A DNA stretch of 64,000 nucleotides from Paenibacillus contaminans. Lineage in GTDB: Bacteria; Bacillota; Bacilli; Paenibacillales; NBRC-103111. Position 1 is the first letter of the stretch. Each line of letters opens with the position of its first letter. The stretch lies in contig NZ_QMFB01000029.1 in the NCBI RefSeq assembly GCF_003285015.1, positions 52,894 through 116,893 on the forward strand, written 5' to 3'. Under the pieces are notes generated by a model, which had not been told where the DNA came from, searched no databases, and was given only the letters and a program-made list of their open reading frames with translations. The position numbers and the translations under genes are program-made. Shown here piece after piece: positions 33,641 through 42,398 of the stretch.

Positions 33641-35269
33641 TTAGCCTGACGTGATTTCGACTTTGTTATTGGAGCCTCCGCGCTCGCTTTGCCGAAATTC
33701 TACCGGGGTCAAGCCCGTCTGCTGCTTGAACAGTTTGGCGAAATGGGAGAAGTTCGCATAACCGCTGGCCATCGATACGGCGCTTACGGGAAGCTCCGAA
33801 TGAGTAAGCAGCTGCTTGGCCAGCTTCATTCTTTCGCGCAAAATAAACTCAGGAATCGTGCATCCGAGCTCCTTCTTGAATAAGCGAGTCAAATAATCCG
33901 GATGCAAATAAACGTGGCTGGCCGCCGCCTCCCTGGACAGGTTCTGATCCAGATTGGACAAAATGTAACGGGTTGCGCGTTCGACGACTTCTCCCACGGA
34001 AGAAGCTTGAGCATATCCCACCGCTTTCGCAATGATATTTACAAGCCAGCGCTCCAGATCCGCCAAGGATCGCGACGCCGCTTCCGACAACCGCAAGCTG
34101 CCCCCGTCGCAAAACATAAGATGCGCTTGTACACCTTGCTGCTGCAGCACCGCATGCGTCATTTGCAGAAAATTCTCTTTGAATGCGAGCAAATAGCGGC
34201 TGTCGATGTCCGGCCGCTGCCTCAGCTTGCCAATAAACGCTGCGGCTTCCTCCAGCAGCCTCTCCTTAACGCCCTGCCGGAGCAACGCCGCCCAACCGCT
34301 CATATCGGGCAAGGCAATTGAAGCATCGACGGAACGGTTCTCCGCGGCAAGGCTGACATAACCGGCTCCGTTCACGTTGTTCCGATCCAATCTTAGCAAT
34401 CTGTGAAGCATTGATGAAACTTCGTGTCCGGGTATGGCTTGCCCCTCGTAACAGGTTAACTCGCAATAGAGGTTTGTTTGGCAAAATTCAACCAATCGGC
34501 GACACATGAAGGCGAGTCCGCTCTCTCCTATACGCTGATCCGGGGTAACAGACATAATGAGCAGCCAAGCCTCGCTGCCGACCGGCACGAACACGCTCCC
34601 CGGATTAAGCCTTCCGATCAGTTCTTTGCCCGCATTTTTCAGCGCATACTCCAACAGCTTTCTGTCTCTAACCCGAAAATCCTGATGCCAATGTCGAACG
34701 ACCATTAATATCGGGAGCACTTCGGCATCCCTGCAAAGTGAAATTTGCCGGGCGGCCGCTTCGCGAAGAAAATCTCCGCGATTAGCCGGAATCGCTTCGC
34801 TCAACAGATCCGTCCAAAACCTCTCAAGATTCAAGTCCTGCTGATGCGACCACCATAGCTTATTTCGCTGCGCCTCAATCCGCTCTTGCTCCCGATTCGC
34901 AATTTGACCCGCTTTATGGATAGCTTTTTCCAGCTCCTCCTTGGACAGCGGTTTGAGCAAATAATCGGAACAGCCAAGACGTACGGCTTCCTGAGCGAAC
35001 CGAAAATCGGCGTGACAGGTCATCAGAACCGGCACCGTCCGAAGCTCCTTCCGCCTCATCCACTCCAGCAGCTCCAGACCGGTCCTCTGCGGCATTTCAA
35101 TATCGCAAAGAAGCACATGAATGTCATGCGCCTGAAAAGCCTGCTCTGCGGCAGAAGAACTATAAGCGACATAAACGTTGGCAACGTCCAGTCCCGCCCA
35201 ATCCACCATACGCTTAACCGCTTCCACAAAATGAATCTCGTCATCGACGATTAATACATTCAGCATCAT
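33641..35269 (-). CDS. YesN-type response regulator (receiver + AraC HTH)
   Basis: 542 residues. Receiver: acidic pair D9-D10, phospho-acceptor D56 in CDIEMP, lysine in LLKPLS. A long central region of unassigned fold follows, then two AraC HTH motifs at the C-terminus (AAASHVYLHPDYLTRLFKKELG and VSAVSMASGYANFSHFAKLFK). It probably activates the transport and hydrolase genes downstream when phosphorylated by the kinase encoded just upstream, with which it overlaps by 29 bases. Confidence 0.95.
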   Translation of the reverse strand: MMLNVLIVDDEIHFVEAVKRMVDWAGLDVANVYVAYSSSAAEQAFQAHDIHVLLCDIEMPQRTGLELLEWMRRKELRTVPVLMTCHADFRFAQEAVRLGCSDYLLKPLSKEELEKAIHKAGQIANREQERIEAQRNKLWWSHQQDLNLERFWTDLLSEAIPANRGDFLREAAARQISLCRDAEVLPILMVVRHWHQDFRVRDRKLLEYALKNAGKELIGRLNPGSVFVPVGSEAWLLIMSVTPDQRIGESGLAFMCRRLVEFCQTNLYCELTCYEGQAIPGHEVSSMLHRLLRLDRNNVNGAGYVSLAAENRSVDASIALPDMSGWAALLRQGVKERLLEEAAAFIGKLRQRPDIDSRYLLAFKENFLQMTHAVLQQQGVQAHLMFCDGGSLRLSEAASRSLADLERWLVNIIAKAVGYAQASSVGEVVERATRYILSNLDQNLSREAAASHVYLHPDYLTRLFKKELGCTIPEFILRERMKLAKQLLTHSELPVSAVSMASGYANFSHFAKLFKQQTGLTPVEFRQSERGGSNNKVEITSG

Positions 35270-37025
35270 TGTCGTCCTCTCCCTTGGGGAACGGCTTCAT
35301 CGGCAGACGAATTTCAACCCTGGCTCCTCCTGAATCCCGGTTGGCAAACTTCAAGTCGGCATGTCCTTCATACAGCAGCTCCAGCCTGCGCCGCGCATTC
35401 CATAAGCCATGCCTGCTTCCGTCCTTGCGCTCCAAGCTCCTCCCCTCTGCCAATCTTTCCAGCACCTCTTGAGGGAACCCGCCCCCGGTATCCTCCATAA
35501 CGAGGAGCAAGCGAGGCTCGCTTTCGTCCGATTCCAGCTTTCCACTAAGGGTAAGACGGAACGGCTTTTCCAACGAAAAGGCGTACTTAATGGCATTCTC
35601 CACGAACGTTTGAATAACAAGCGAGGGAACGGCCAGCTCTAGCAAATAAGAAGGAACCTCGATTTCGCTGCTCAATTGGCCAGGAAACCGCAGCTCTTGA
35701 ATCCGAATGTAATTACGCGTATGCGTAAGCTCATCTCCAAGGGAGACGAATGAAGCGCCGCTGCGAAATATATACCGGAAATAGTCCGCCAGACAGCGGG
35801 ACATTTCCTGAATCAGCTTATAATCGCCAACGGCGGCAAGGCTGTGCATAATGTTTAAGGAGTTCAAATAAAAGTGAGGGTTAATCGTCGCTTGAAGCTG
35901 TCTCAGCTCCGCTTGTTGCTTGCTCAATCGTTCCTCGTAAACATGGATTTTCAGCTCTCTGATTTGGGAGAGCATGTAGTTAAAGTTGTCGTTCACAATG
36001 CGAAACTCTTCCGTCGAGGTACTGGATTCGGGAATTCCTTGCATATGACCTTCCCCGATTCGCTTCATCGCGACGAGAAGCCTTCGAATCGGCAGCAAAA
36101 TCGTTCGGCGAAGCAGCAGCAGGCTCAGCGGCAGCAGCAAGATCGAGCCGACCGAAACAACCATGTTCCATTCCCGGAGATTAAACAGGCCCTTTAAGAT
36201 TTTTTGTTCCGGTATAAGCGCTGCGAGGCGAAAGTCTCCCTGCTTCGATAACGCCCCCACGGTTAAATAACGCTCCGGCTTCCCGGATAAGCTGTATCCT
36301 CCCTTGGCGAAGCTAAGATCGATTTCATTCTCGCGAATAAATGTGGTATGCATCATCGGCTTCCCTTCCGTCGTGGCGAACAAGGAGAGGCCGCTTTCCC
36401 CCAAGTCGATCAGCTTAAGCGGAACAAGCAGACTCTCCGCCTTCACCCAAGCTCCGACGTAGGTGTTTCGTTCAGCTTGAAGCAGCCTTACAATATAGTA
36501 GCTGCCATCGATCTCGCGAATGATCCAATTTCTTGCCTTAGGCGGAGACTTCACGGAAGCTAAGCTTAGCAACCGGACGAGTTCTTCTCCTACAGCAACT
36601 CGCTCGGAGTAAGACGGCCGCAAGCTAAATGATTCAATAAGACTGTTGTCGATAGCCGAATAAATAAAAAATTCGTCCATCGTTCCGTAACGGGCAATTT
36701 CGTTCGCAAGCTGCTTGGAGAGCTGCACCTTTAACAGGGCCGCCTGCTCCTCGGACTGCCGTTTATCCAACAACGGCAAATTCGGGTCGGAAACGATCAT
36801 GCCGATGAGGAAGCTGTCGATCTCTTCCAAAACGCCGTCTATTTGATTCATATAAAGCGAAATATAGCTTTGATTGCTCTCGGCTACCTGCGTTCGGACG
36901 ACTTGCGCGGCATAATATTGGTTGAAATTAAGCAGGGAGATAAGCGGCACGAGAATCGCGGCTACGCCTGCCGCCAGTTTGAAGCGAATCGTGTGTCTTA
37001 GCCCTCGACGGCGGCTCCCACTCAT
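35241..37025 (-). CDS. YesM-type sensor histidine kinase
   Basis: 594 residues. One N-terminal helix, an extracellular sensor (about residues 40-285), a second helix (WNMVVSVGSILLLPLSLLLL), a HAMP region, then the His_kinase domain with the phospho-acceptor in NPHFYLNSLN, an N box (FVENAIKYAF) and a G box (MEDTGGGFP). ATG 37025 overlaps the TetR stop as ATGA, so its translation is coupled to the repressor gene. It senses an external sugar or a substrate-loaded binding protein by family analogy. Confidence 0.94.
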   Translation of the reverse strand: MSGSRRRGLRHTIRFKLAAGVAAILVPLISLLNFNQYYAAQVVRTQVAESNQSYISLYMNQIDGVLEEIDSFLIGMIVSDPNLPLLDKRQSEEQAALLKVQLSKQLANEIARYGTMDEFFIYSAIDNSLIESFSLRPSYSERVAVGEELVRLLSLASVKSPPKARNWIIREIDGSYYIVRLLQAERNTYVGAWVKAESLLVPLKLIDLGESGLSLFATTEGKPMMHTTFIRENEIDLSFAKGGYSLSGKPERYLTVGALSKQGDFRLAALIPEQKILKGLFNLREWNMVVSVGSILLLPLSLLLLRRTILLPIRRLLVAMKRIGEGHMQGIPESSTSTEEFRIVNDNFNYMLSQIRELKIHVYEERLSKQQAELRQLQATINPHFYLNSLNIMHSLAAVGDYKLIQEMSRCLADYFRYIFRSGASFVSLGDELTHTRNYIRIQELRFPGQLSSEIEVPSYLLELAVPSLVIQTFVENAIKYAFSLEKPFRLTLSGKLESDESEPRLLLVMEDTGGGFPQEVLERLAEGRSLERKDGSRHGLWNARRRLELLYEGHADLKFANRDSGGARVEIRLPMKPFPKGEDDNDAECINRR

Positions 37026-37648
37026 TGTACGTCCCACAAGCTGAGTAGAAATTCCTTATAACGAATGTTCTGCTCGATTTCCTCGGCTTTCGTCGCATCT
37101 TGATTCTGGCGGGAAATTAAAACAGACTTCTGCAAATAAATGAAGTAAAGATGCGTCACCATCCGCGTGCGCTCGATCCAAACGAGCTTTTGCCCCGTTT
37201 CCTCCGTTTGCAAATCGAGCGAAAACGCGCTCACCGACAGATGGGTTTCCTCGCTGATCAATTCCTTGAACGCCGGCAGCTCCGCCGGATTTTTGCCCAT
37301 GCTGGCAAAATACACGCTGAAGAGCGAATCGTAATACAGCAAATCCGGGTGGTGCTCCCTCAAGAACAAATATTTATTCAGAATGGCCTCTATTGAAGCG
37401 CGCGGCGATTGGAAGTCGAATTCAAGAAGCAGTCTCCCGAACATTTTTTTGAGATTGTCCACGTACACCTCGGTCGCGAGCTGCTCCTTGTCTTTAAAGT
37501 GATGGTAAAGCGTCCGTCTGGAAGTACCTGAGCGGGCAGCGACGAGAACGAGGTCCGAGCCTTCGATCCCCTTCTCGCAAAACGTTTCCAACGCAGCCTC
37601 CTTGATCATTTCCCTTGTTAGCTGAAGCTGCTTTTCTCTAAGCTTCAT
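37022..37648 (-). CDS. TetR/AcrR-family regulator
   Basis: 208 residues. N-terminal HTH: LTREMIKEAALETFCEKGIEGSDLVLVAARSGTSRRTLYHHFKDKEQLATEVY (recognition helix RRTLYHHF, about residues 44-51). The ligand domain is helical and unassigned. It sits inside the operon between the esterase-like gene and the kinase. The palindrome at 39847-39863, directly after the operon promoter, is the obvious candidate operator, implying autoregulation. Confidence 0.9.
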   Translation of the reverse strand: MKLREKQLQLTREMIKEAALETFCEKGIEGSDLVLVAARSGTSRRTLYHHFKDKEQLATEVYVDNLKKMFGRLLLEFDFQSPRASIEAILNKYLFLREHHPDLLYYDSLFSVYFASMGKNPAELPAFKELISEETHLSVSAFSLDLQTEETGQKLVWIERTRMVTHLYFIYLQKSVLISRQNQDATKAEEIEQNIRYKEFLLSLWDVQ

Positions 37649-37666
37649 TGTGCGATCCCCCTTGTT

Positions 37667-38869
37667 CTAGGCTTGCATTCTAGTTTTCTCTGCATCCGCC
37701 GGTTCGGCTTCCTTGTTCTGAAGAAAGCGGGAGCCCAATGAGACGCGTTTGTTCTTGTGAATGATGCCGTCGAGCCACGTTATTAATTTGGTGCCTTCTT
37801 CCTCCGCCTCGTAGAAGGCTTTCATTGGCAGCAGAGTATGCGGAGTCGTATGAGTTGTCGAATCGTATTCATGATCGGTGAGGAAATAATAAAAATTAGG
37901 CAATTGTTCGTCAAGCCTACGGGTAGACGCTCGGAATTGACGGCTCCATTCCTCCGTGCTTTGCCTATTGATCTCGTCCCCTTTGCCGTTCAGCCTATTC
38001 TGAAACGAAGTCAGCACTTTATCGTGGACCGTGCAGGCATGAAGCAGGACTGAATGTGCAGGCATGGCTGTGCCGTTATGGCGGAAGGCGGCTCCAATCA
38101 TATCCGCTTCCATCGGATAAGAGAACGTCCGCTGAAATTCGGCCTTCCAATTGTTGTCCACAATAGTCGGCCACTGATCGGTAACGAGAAAAGAACTGTC
38201 CGAGAGATGATAAATTTCGGCACTGGCGTAATGATTCGCGATTTTGCTCCCCCAGAAGGCGGAACCGAAGCCTCCGGCGCTGGAGCCTGCAATGAGCAGC
38301 TTTTCCGGCGTCTCGAAATTCCGGTAAATCCACTGTAACGCTTCCTCTACGTTATTTCTACCGTTGTGCCTGACCGTTCGTGATTTCGAGCCGTTTCTGT
38401 TCTCATAACGGGCTGTCGTATGGCCGATATGAAAATCGCCGGACGCATATGGGATAAACACGATGTTCCATTCCGAGAACGGATTGTCGGGACGTTGGTC
38501 GAAGATTCCCCGATGCATGCTAAGGATATAAAAAGGAATACGCGCGAAGTAATAGCCGAATTGTCCTTGCTTGAGATAAGAGCGCAGCGACAAAGGGATA
38601 TGCGCCGTCTCGCCGTCCCAGCAGGCACCGCCTCCGCAAAAATAAATCATCAAATTGCGGCTTGCGCCTTTGCGGGTGTACAAGAAAAACTTCGAGCCGT
38701 CGGTTGCCGTTGTTTTTGTGCCCAGCTTCACTTTATTCCACTTGCCGGGCTTCGTTTGCTCAAAGCTGGTTTTGCTGCTCGGTCGCTTGAGAACTTTGCG
38801 GTTAAAGTACACGATGGAAAGCACAGCGGTGGCAATGGAATAAAAAAGAATGCGTTTAATCGTTTTCAT
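37667..38869 (-). CDS. pectin acetylesterase-family (PAE) hydrolase
   Basis: 400 residues with an N-terminal membrane anchor (ILFYSIATAVLSIVYF). The PAE pattern is present: LMIYFCGGGACWD (oxyanion region), LLIAGSSAGGFGSAFWG with the nucleophile serine (about residue 196), and a C-terminal DHEYDSTTHTTPH with candidate Asp and His. The family removes acetyl groups from pectin and related polymers. It works on the outer face of the membrane, upstream of the transport genes in the same operon. Confidence 0.8.
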   Translation of the reverse strand: MKTIKRILFYSIATAVLSIVYFNRKVLKRPSSKTSFEQTKPGKWNKVKLGTKTTATDGSKFFLYTRKGASRNLMIYFCGGGACWDGETAHIPLSLRSYLKQGQFGYYFARIPFYILSMHRGIFDQRPDNPFSEWNIVFIPYASGDFHIGHTTARYENRNGSKSRTVRHNGRNNVEEALQWIYRNFETPEKLLIAGSSAGGFGSAFWGSKIANHYASAEIYHLSDSSFLVTDQWPTIVDNNWKAEFQRTFSYPMEADMIGAAFRHNGTAMPAHSVLLHACTVHDKVLTSFQNRLNGKGDEINRQSTEEWSRQFRASTRRLDEQLPNFYYFLTDHEYDSTTHTTPHTLLPMKAFYEAEEEGTKLITWLDGIIHKNKRVSLGSRFLQNKEAEPADAEKTRMQA

Positions 38870-38892
38870 TGGTCGGTTCCCTCTCCCCGTCT

Positions 38893-39822
38893 TTAATTAA
38901 CGTCCTTAATATTTTGGGTGCTGACATGCTTCCAGCCTTTATTGCGATGTATCTCGGGGCTCTTGCCCGCAAAGGCGGTAGCGGCTAGCCCGTCCTCCGC
39001 CAACCGATAACGCAGCCACGCGGTCAAATAGCCTCTATGCATGCCTCCGTTCCCCATGCTTTCCAGATGGTCTGCACATTTCGTCATAGCCATGACTGCC
39101 GCTTGCCCCGGACGAACCGCATGATAGGCTTTCGAATTGGAAGCTGTCGGAGATATTATGAAATCATGCGTACCGGCCATGAAAAACAAGTCTGCAGACT
39201 GGCTCCCGATTTCATACACATCCTTCGCATCGCACCATTTCAAAGCCGGCAGAGCGATCGTAACAACCGTCTGAAGCGGCTTCTCCAAATACTTGTTGGC
39301 GTTCAGAACCCCGGTGGCGCCTTGAGATTGACCAACCGCGCCAATCCGATCCGTCCGGATCTTGCCATACAAGAGACTTGTTGGCTTGTCATTCTCACGC
39401 AGCACATAGTTGACAGTATCCGCAATCTCCTTGCCGGTTCCCGTATTGCGGCAATAATTGCCGACAATCGTAAACCCCCAAGAGGACAGATGAGCCAGCA
39501 AATCTCCATAATTCTCCGGCTGAGCATCCGAGCCGTTGCCCCAAATGACAACCGGGCAGGCATCCATCCGATCTTCCGGATAATCGATCCGATATAACGG
39601 GCGTCCCTGTTCGTCATGAATGACTGCGCTGGCGCTTCGGTAAGGCCCAGATTCGCGATACAACCGCTCCAGCGGCTCCGGTCGGTAGCGGTATAACCGC
39701 TCGCGTAATTTAAGCACATACATAAGTAGCACAATCAGAGGCATGAACACCCACTTTATCCATGGGCGTGCTGTCGGCTGTTCCGAGGTCGACATACGGT
39801 TCTGCATTCCTTCCTCATTCAA
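38893..39822 (-). CDS. membrane-anchored alpha/beta hydrolase
   Basis: About 300-309 residues. An N-terminal helix (WVFMPLIVLLMYVL) anchors it. The hydrolase core shows VVIWGNGSDAQPENYGDLLAHLSSWGF, the nucleophile elbow GAVGQSQGATG (serine about residue 164), FFMAGTHDFIISP and a late histidine. It resembles chlorophyllase/PET-hydrolase-like alpha/beta hydrolases. Starts at TTG 39822 or an internal ATG (39807 or 39795); the purine-rich GAGGAAGGA suits the last best. It is first in the operon, directly after promoter and operator. Confidence 0.82.
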   Translation of the reverse strand: MNEEGMQNRMSTSEQPTARPWIKWVFMPLIVLLMYVLKLRERLYRYRPEPLERLYRESGPYRSASAVIHDEQGRPLYRIDYPEDRMDACPVVIWGNGSDAQPENYGDLLAHLSSWGFTIVGNYCRNTGTGKEIADTVNYVLRENDKPTSLLYGKIRTDRIGAVGQSQGATGVLNANKYLEKPLQTVVTIALPALKWCDAKDVYEIGSQSADLFFMAGTHDFIISPTASNSKAYHAVRPGQAAVMAMTKCADHLESMGNGGMHRGYLTAWLRYRLAEDGLAATAFAGKSPEIHRNKGWKHVSTQNIKDVN

Positions 39823-39846
39823 TTTATGTTACACCTAGTTCATTCA

Positions 39847-39863
39847 TTACACACCGTGTGTAA
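39847..39863. promoter_or_regulatory. probable TetR operator
   Basis: TTACACAC-C-GTGTGTAA is a perfect 8+1+8 palindrome. It begins four bases after the -10 box and so covers the transcription start region. A further half site GTTACACC lies at about 39828-39835. Assignment to the TetR protein at 37022 is inference from position and dyad type. Confidence 0.75.
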
Positions 39864-39866
39864 CAA

Positions 39867-39895
39867 ATTATAATTTTGAAAGCCCTTTCTGTCAA
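39867..39895 (-). promoter_or_regulatory. near-consensus sigma-A promoter of the polysaccharide operon
   Basis: On the minus strand TTGACA (39895-39890), a 17-base spacer and TATAAT (39872-39867): both hexamers are perfect. It drives the alpha/beta hydrolase gene and probably everything down to the GH3 gene at 25218. Confidence 0.85.
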
Positions 39896-39984
39896 CGCTA
39901 TATTGGAGCGATTGGGGCTCCGACAAGCTCTGTCACTTTGTCCGCGATGATAACACCACTCGCTTGCATGACATACCCATATAA

Positions 39985-40010
39985 AAAAACTATACTCCGA
40001 TATAGTTTTT
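39985..40010 (+). promoter_or_regulatory. AT-rich dyad upstream of metE
   Basis: AAAAACTATA (39985-39994), CTCCGA, TATAGTTTTT (40001-40010) is a perfect 10-bp inverted repeat. The ACTATA/TATAGT half sites resemble LysR-type Met boxes (MtaR/CmbR-like). It lies 70 bases before the metE start. It could alternatively act as a small terminator. Confidence 0.55.
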
Positions 40011-40079
40011 ATGTGTTTTTCGATGGCACCTTCCCCGCTCTATAATGAAATCATCATTCAGAGCAGGGAGAGATTGGAA

Positions 40080-42350
40080 TTGAAAACATCACTTATCGGC
40101 TATCCTAGAGTCGGATCATTGCGAGAACTTAAATTCGCATCCGAAAAATACTTCAAAGGCGACATTACAATCGATGAGCTGCATCGGACTGCCGCCGACC
40201 TTAGAATCAGACATTGGAGAAGACAACAAGAGAATGGCATCGACTTTATCCCGTCGAACGACTTTTCCTTTTATGACGGTCTGCTCGATACAGCGTGCTT
40301 GTTCAATATCATTCCGGAGCGCTACCAAGCGTTGGGACTTAACCCATTAGAAACGTATTTTGCAATGGCCAGAGGATATCAAGGGGAGCAAGGCGACGTT
40401 AAAGCGTTAGCCATGAAAAAATGGTTCAACACGAACTATCACTACATGGTTCCCGAAGTCGACGATTCCACAACCATCCGATTGGCCGGTACGAAGCTGT
40501 TAGATGAGTTCTTGGAGGCTAAGCAGAACAATATCACGACGAAGCCTGTGTTGATCGGAGCCTTTACGTTGTTGAAGCTTGCCAAATATACCGAAGGCAA
40601 ACAAGCCGACGACTTCGTTCATGAAACGGCTGAGGCTTATGCGAACGTACTGACAAGGTTGAACGAGCTCGGTGCCGAGTGGATTCAATTAGATGAGCCC
40701 AAACTGGTAACGGATCTAACCAAAGAGGATCTTGTGCTCTTCACGAAGCTGTATTCCCGAATTCTATCCGCCAAAGGCAACGTCAAGGTTCTCGCTCAAA
40801 CATACTTCGGGGACGTTCGCGACTGTTATCAAGAGCTTCAATCTCTTCCTTTCGACGGGATCGGAATCGACTTTCTCGAAGGGAAGCAGTCTCTGGAGCT
40901 CGTGAGGAAATACGGATTTTCGGATGATAAAGTGCTGTTCGCCGGTGTCGTAAACGGCAAGAACATTTGGAGAAACAACTATCATAACACGCTCACCCTT
41001 GTGCAAAAGTTGAACGGGCAAGCCAAGCAGCTGGTGCTTAGCTCCTCCTGTTCGCTCCTGCACGTGCCTTACTCGTTACAGAACGAAGCGGCGTTGTCAG
41101 ACGGGATCAAACGTTATTTCGCGTTTGCGGAAGAGAAGCTTCATGAATTCGCGGAGCTCAAAAAGATCTTGTCGCATGCAGATCCTTATTCAACCGAGCT
41201 GTATAGGCAGAACGAGGTGCTCTTCGACGGCACCCGTTTCGCGGGTAACGAGACTGTACAGGCGAGAACGGCAACCTTGACGGATGCGGACTTCAAGAGA
41301 CTGCCCGCTTTCGTTGAACGGGAAGCGATTCAGAATGCTAAGTTCAAACTGCCTCCGCTGCCGACGACAACTATCGGCTCGTTCCCGCAGACAGCCGATG
41401 TTAGAGCGAACCGGTTCTCCTTCAAGAAAGGCTCCATTACCGCGGAGCAGTACAAACAGTTCAACTTCGACAAGATCGCGGAATGCATCGCGCTTCAAGA
41501 TGAGATTGGTTTGGACGTGCTGGTCCACGGCGAATATGAGCGTAACGATATGGTCGAATATTTTGGGGAGAGCTTGGACGGTTTTATTTTCACGGAAAAC
41601 GCTTGGGTGCAGTCTTATGGAACAAGGTGCGTAAAGCCGCCGATCGTATGGGGAGACATTAGCCGTTCCAGACCAATGACAGTCGAGTATTCGGCTTATG
41701 CCAAGAGCTTGACCAGCAAACCGGTAAAAGGGATGTTGACCGGTCCTGTCACAATCCTCAACTGGTCCTTCCCCCGCGAGGATATTAGCTTGAAGGACAG
41801 CGCCATCCAGATTGCGCTTGCGATCAGGGAAGAAGTGTTGGATTTGGAAGCTAATCATATTGAAATCATCCAGATCGACGAAGCCGCACTAAGAGAAAAG
41901 CTGCCGCTCCGGCAGTCGGATTGGCAAGCGGAGTATTTGAGCTGGGCCATCCCCGCTTTCCGATTGGTCCATAGCGGTGTGCAAGCCGAAACGCAAATTC
42001 ATACCCATATGTGCTACAGCCAATTCAGCGATATTATTCGCGATATCGATGACATGGACGCCGACGTCATTACGTTCGAAGCATCCCGGTCGGACCTTGC
42101 GATTATTGATGCGATCAACGCGTGCGGATTCCAAACGGAGGTCGGTCCGGGGGTTTACGATATTCATTCCCCTCGCATTCCAAGCGTCGATGAACTCAAA
42201 CAGGGACTGTTCCGCATGCTGGACAAGATCGACGGCGCCAAGCTGTGGGTCAATCCCGATTGCGGGCTGAAGACGCGCGGCGTAACCGAAACTTGGGCTA
42301 GTCTGAGACATTTAGTTCAAGCCGCGAAAGAAGTCAGAGAAACGTTGTAA
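40080..42350 (+). CDS. metE: cobalamin-independent methionine synthase
   Basis: 756 residues from TTG 40080, chosen because GGGAG lies about 9 bases upstream and the family starts near here (K-T-S-LIGYPRVGSLRELK). It transfers the methyl group of 5-methyltetrahydropteroyltri-glutamate to homocysteine. The two (beta/alpha)8 barrels are present; zinc ligands are in THMCYSQF (His and Cys) and NPDCGLKTRG (Cys), and DVLVHGEYERNDMV is the conserved substrate segment. It converges with a LysR gene across a shared hairpin, and the upstream dyad suggests LysR control. Confidence 0.96.
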   Translation: MKTSLIGYPRVGSLRELKFASEKYFKGDITIDELHRTAADLRIRHWRRQQENGIDFIPSNDFSFYDGLLDTACLFNIIPERYQALGLNPLETYFAMARGYQGEQGDVKALAMKKWFNTNYHYMVPEVDDSTTIRLAGTKLLDEFLEAKQNNITTKPVLIGAFTLLKLAKYTEGKQADDFVHETAEAYANVLTRLNELGAEWIQLDEPKLVTDLTKEDLVLFTKLYSRILSAKGNVKVLAQTYFGDVRDCYQELQSLPFDGIGIDFLEGKQSLELVRKYGFSDDKVLFAGVVNGKNIWRNNYHNTLTLVQKLNGQAKQLVLSSSCSLLHVPYSLQNEAALSDGIKRYFAFAEEKLHEFAELKKILSHADPYSTELYRQNEVLFDGTRFAGNETVQARTATLTDADFKRLPAFVEREAIQNAKFKLPPLPTTTIGSFPQTADVRANRFSFKKGSITAEQYKQFNFDKIAECIALQDEIGLDVLVHGEYERNDMVEYFGESLDGFIFTENAWVQSYGTRCVKPPIVWGDISRSRPMTVEYSAYAKSLTSKPVKGMLTGPVTILNWSFPREDISLKDSAIQIALAIREEVLDLEANHIEIIQIDEAALREKLPLRQSDWQAEYLSWAIPAFRLVHSGVQAETQIHTHMCYSQFSDIIRDIDDMDADVITFEASRSDLAIIDAINACGFQTEVGPGVYDIHSPRIPSVDELKQGLFRMLDKIDGAKLWVNPDCGLKTRGVTETWASLRHLVQAAKEVRETL

Positions 42351-42366
42351 TGCATACACGTAAAGC

Positions 42367-42398
42367 AAGAAGATGAACTCAGACGAGTTCATCTTCTT
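42367..42398. terminator. bidirectional terminator between metE and the LysR gene
   Basis: AAGAAGATGAACTC (42367-42380), loop AGAC, GAGTTCATCTTCTT (42385-42398): a perfect 14-bp stem. Its left arm includes the TGA of the LysR gene. No long T tract, but the stem is strong and the genes converge here. Confidence 0.75.

Noticed and set aside
39901..40079. S-box or T-box riboswitch before metE
   Set aside because: The leader is too short, with only one simple dyad and none of the conserved riboswitch segments.
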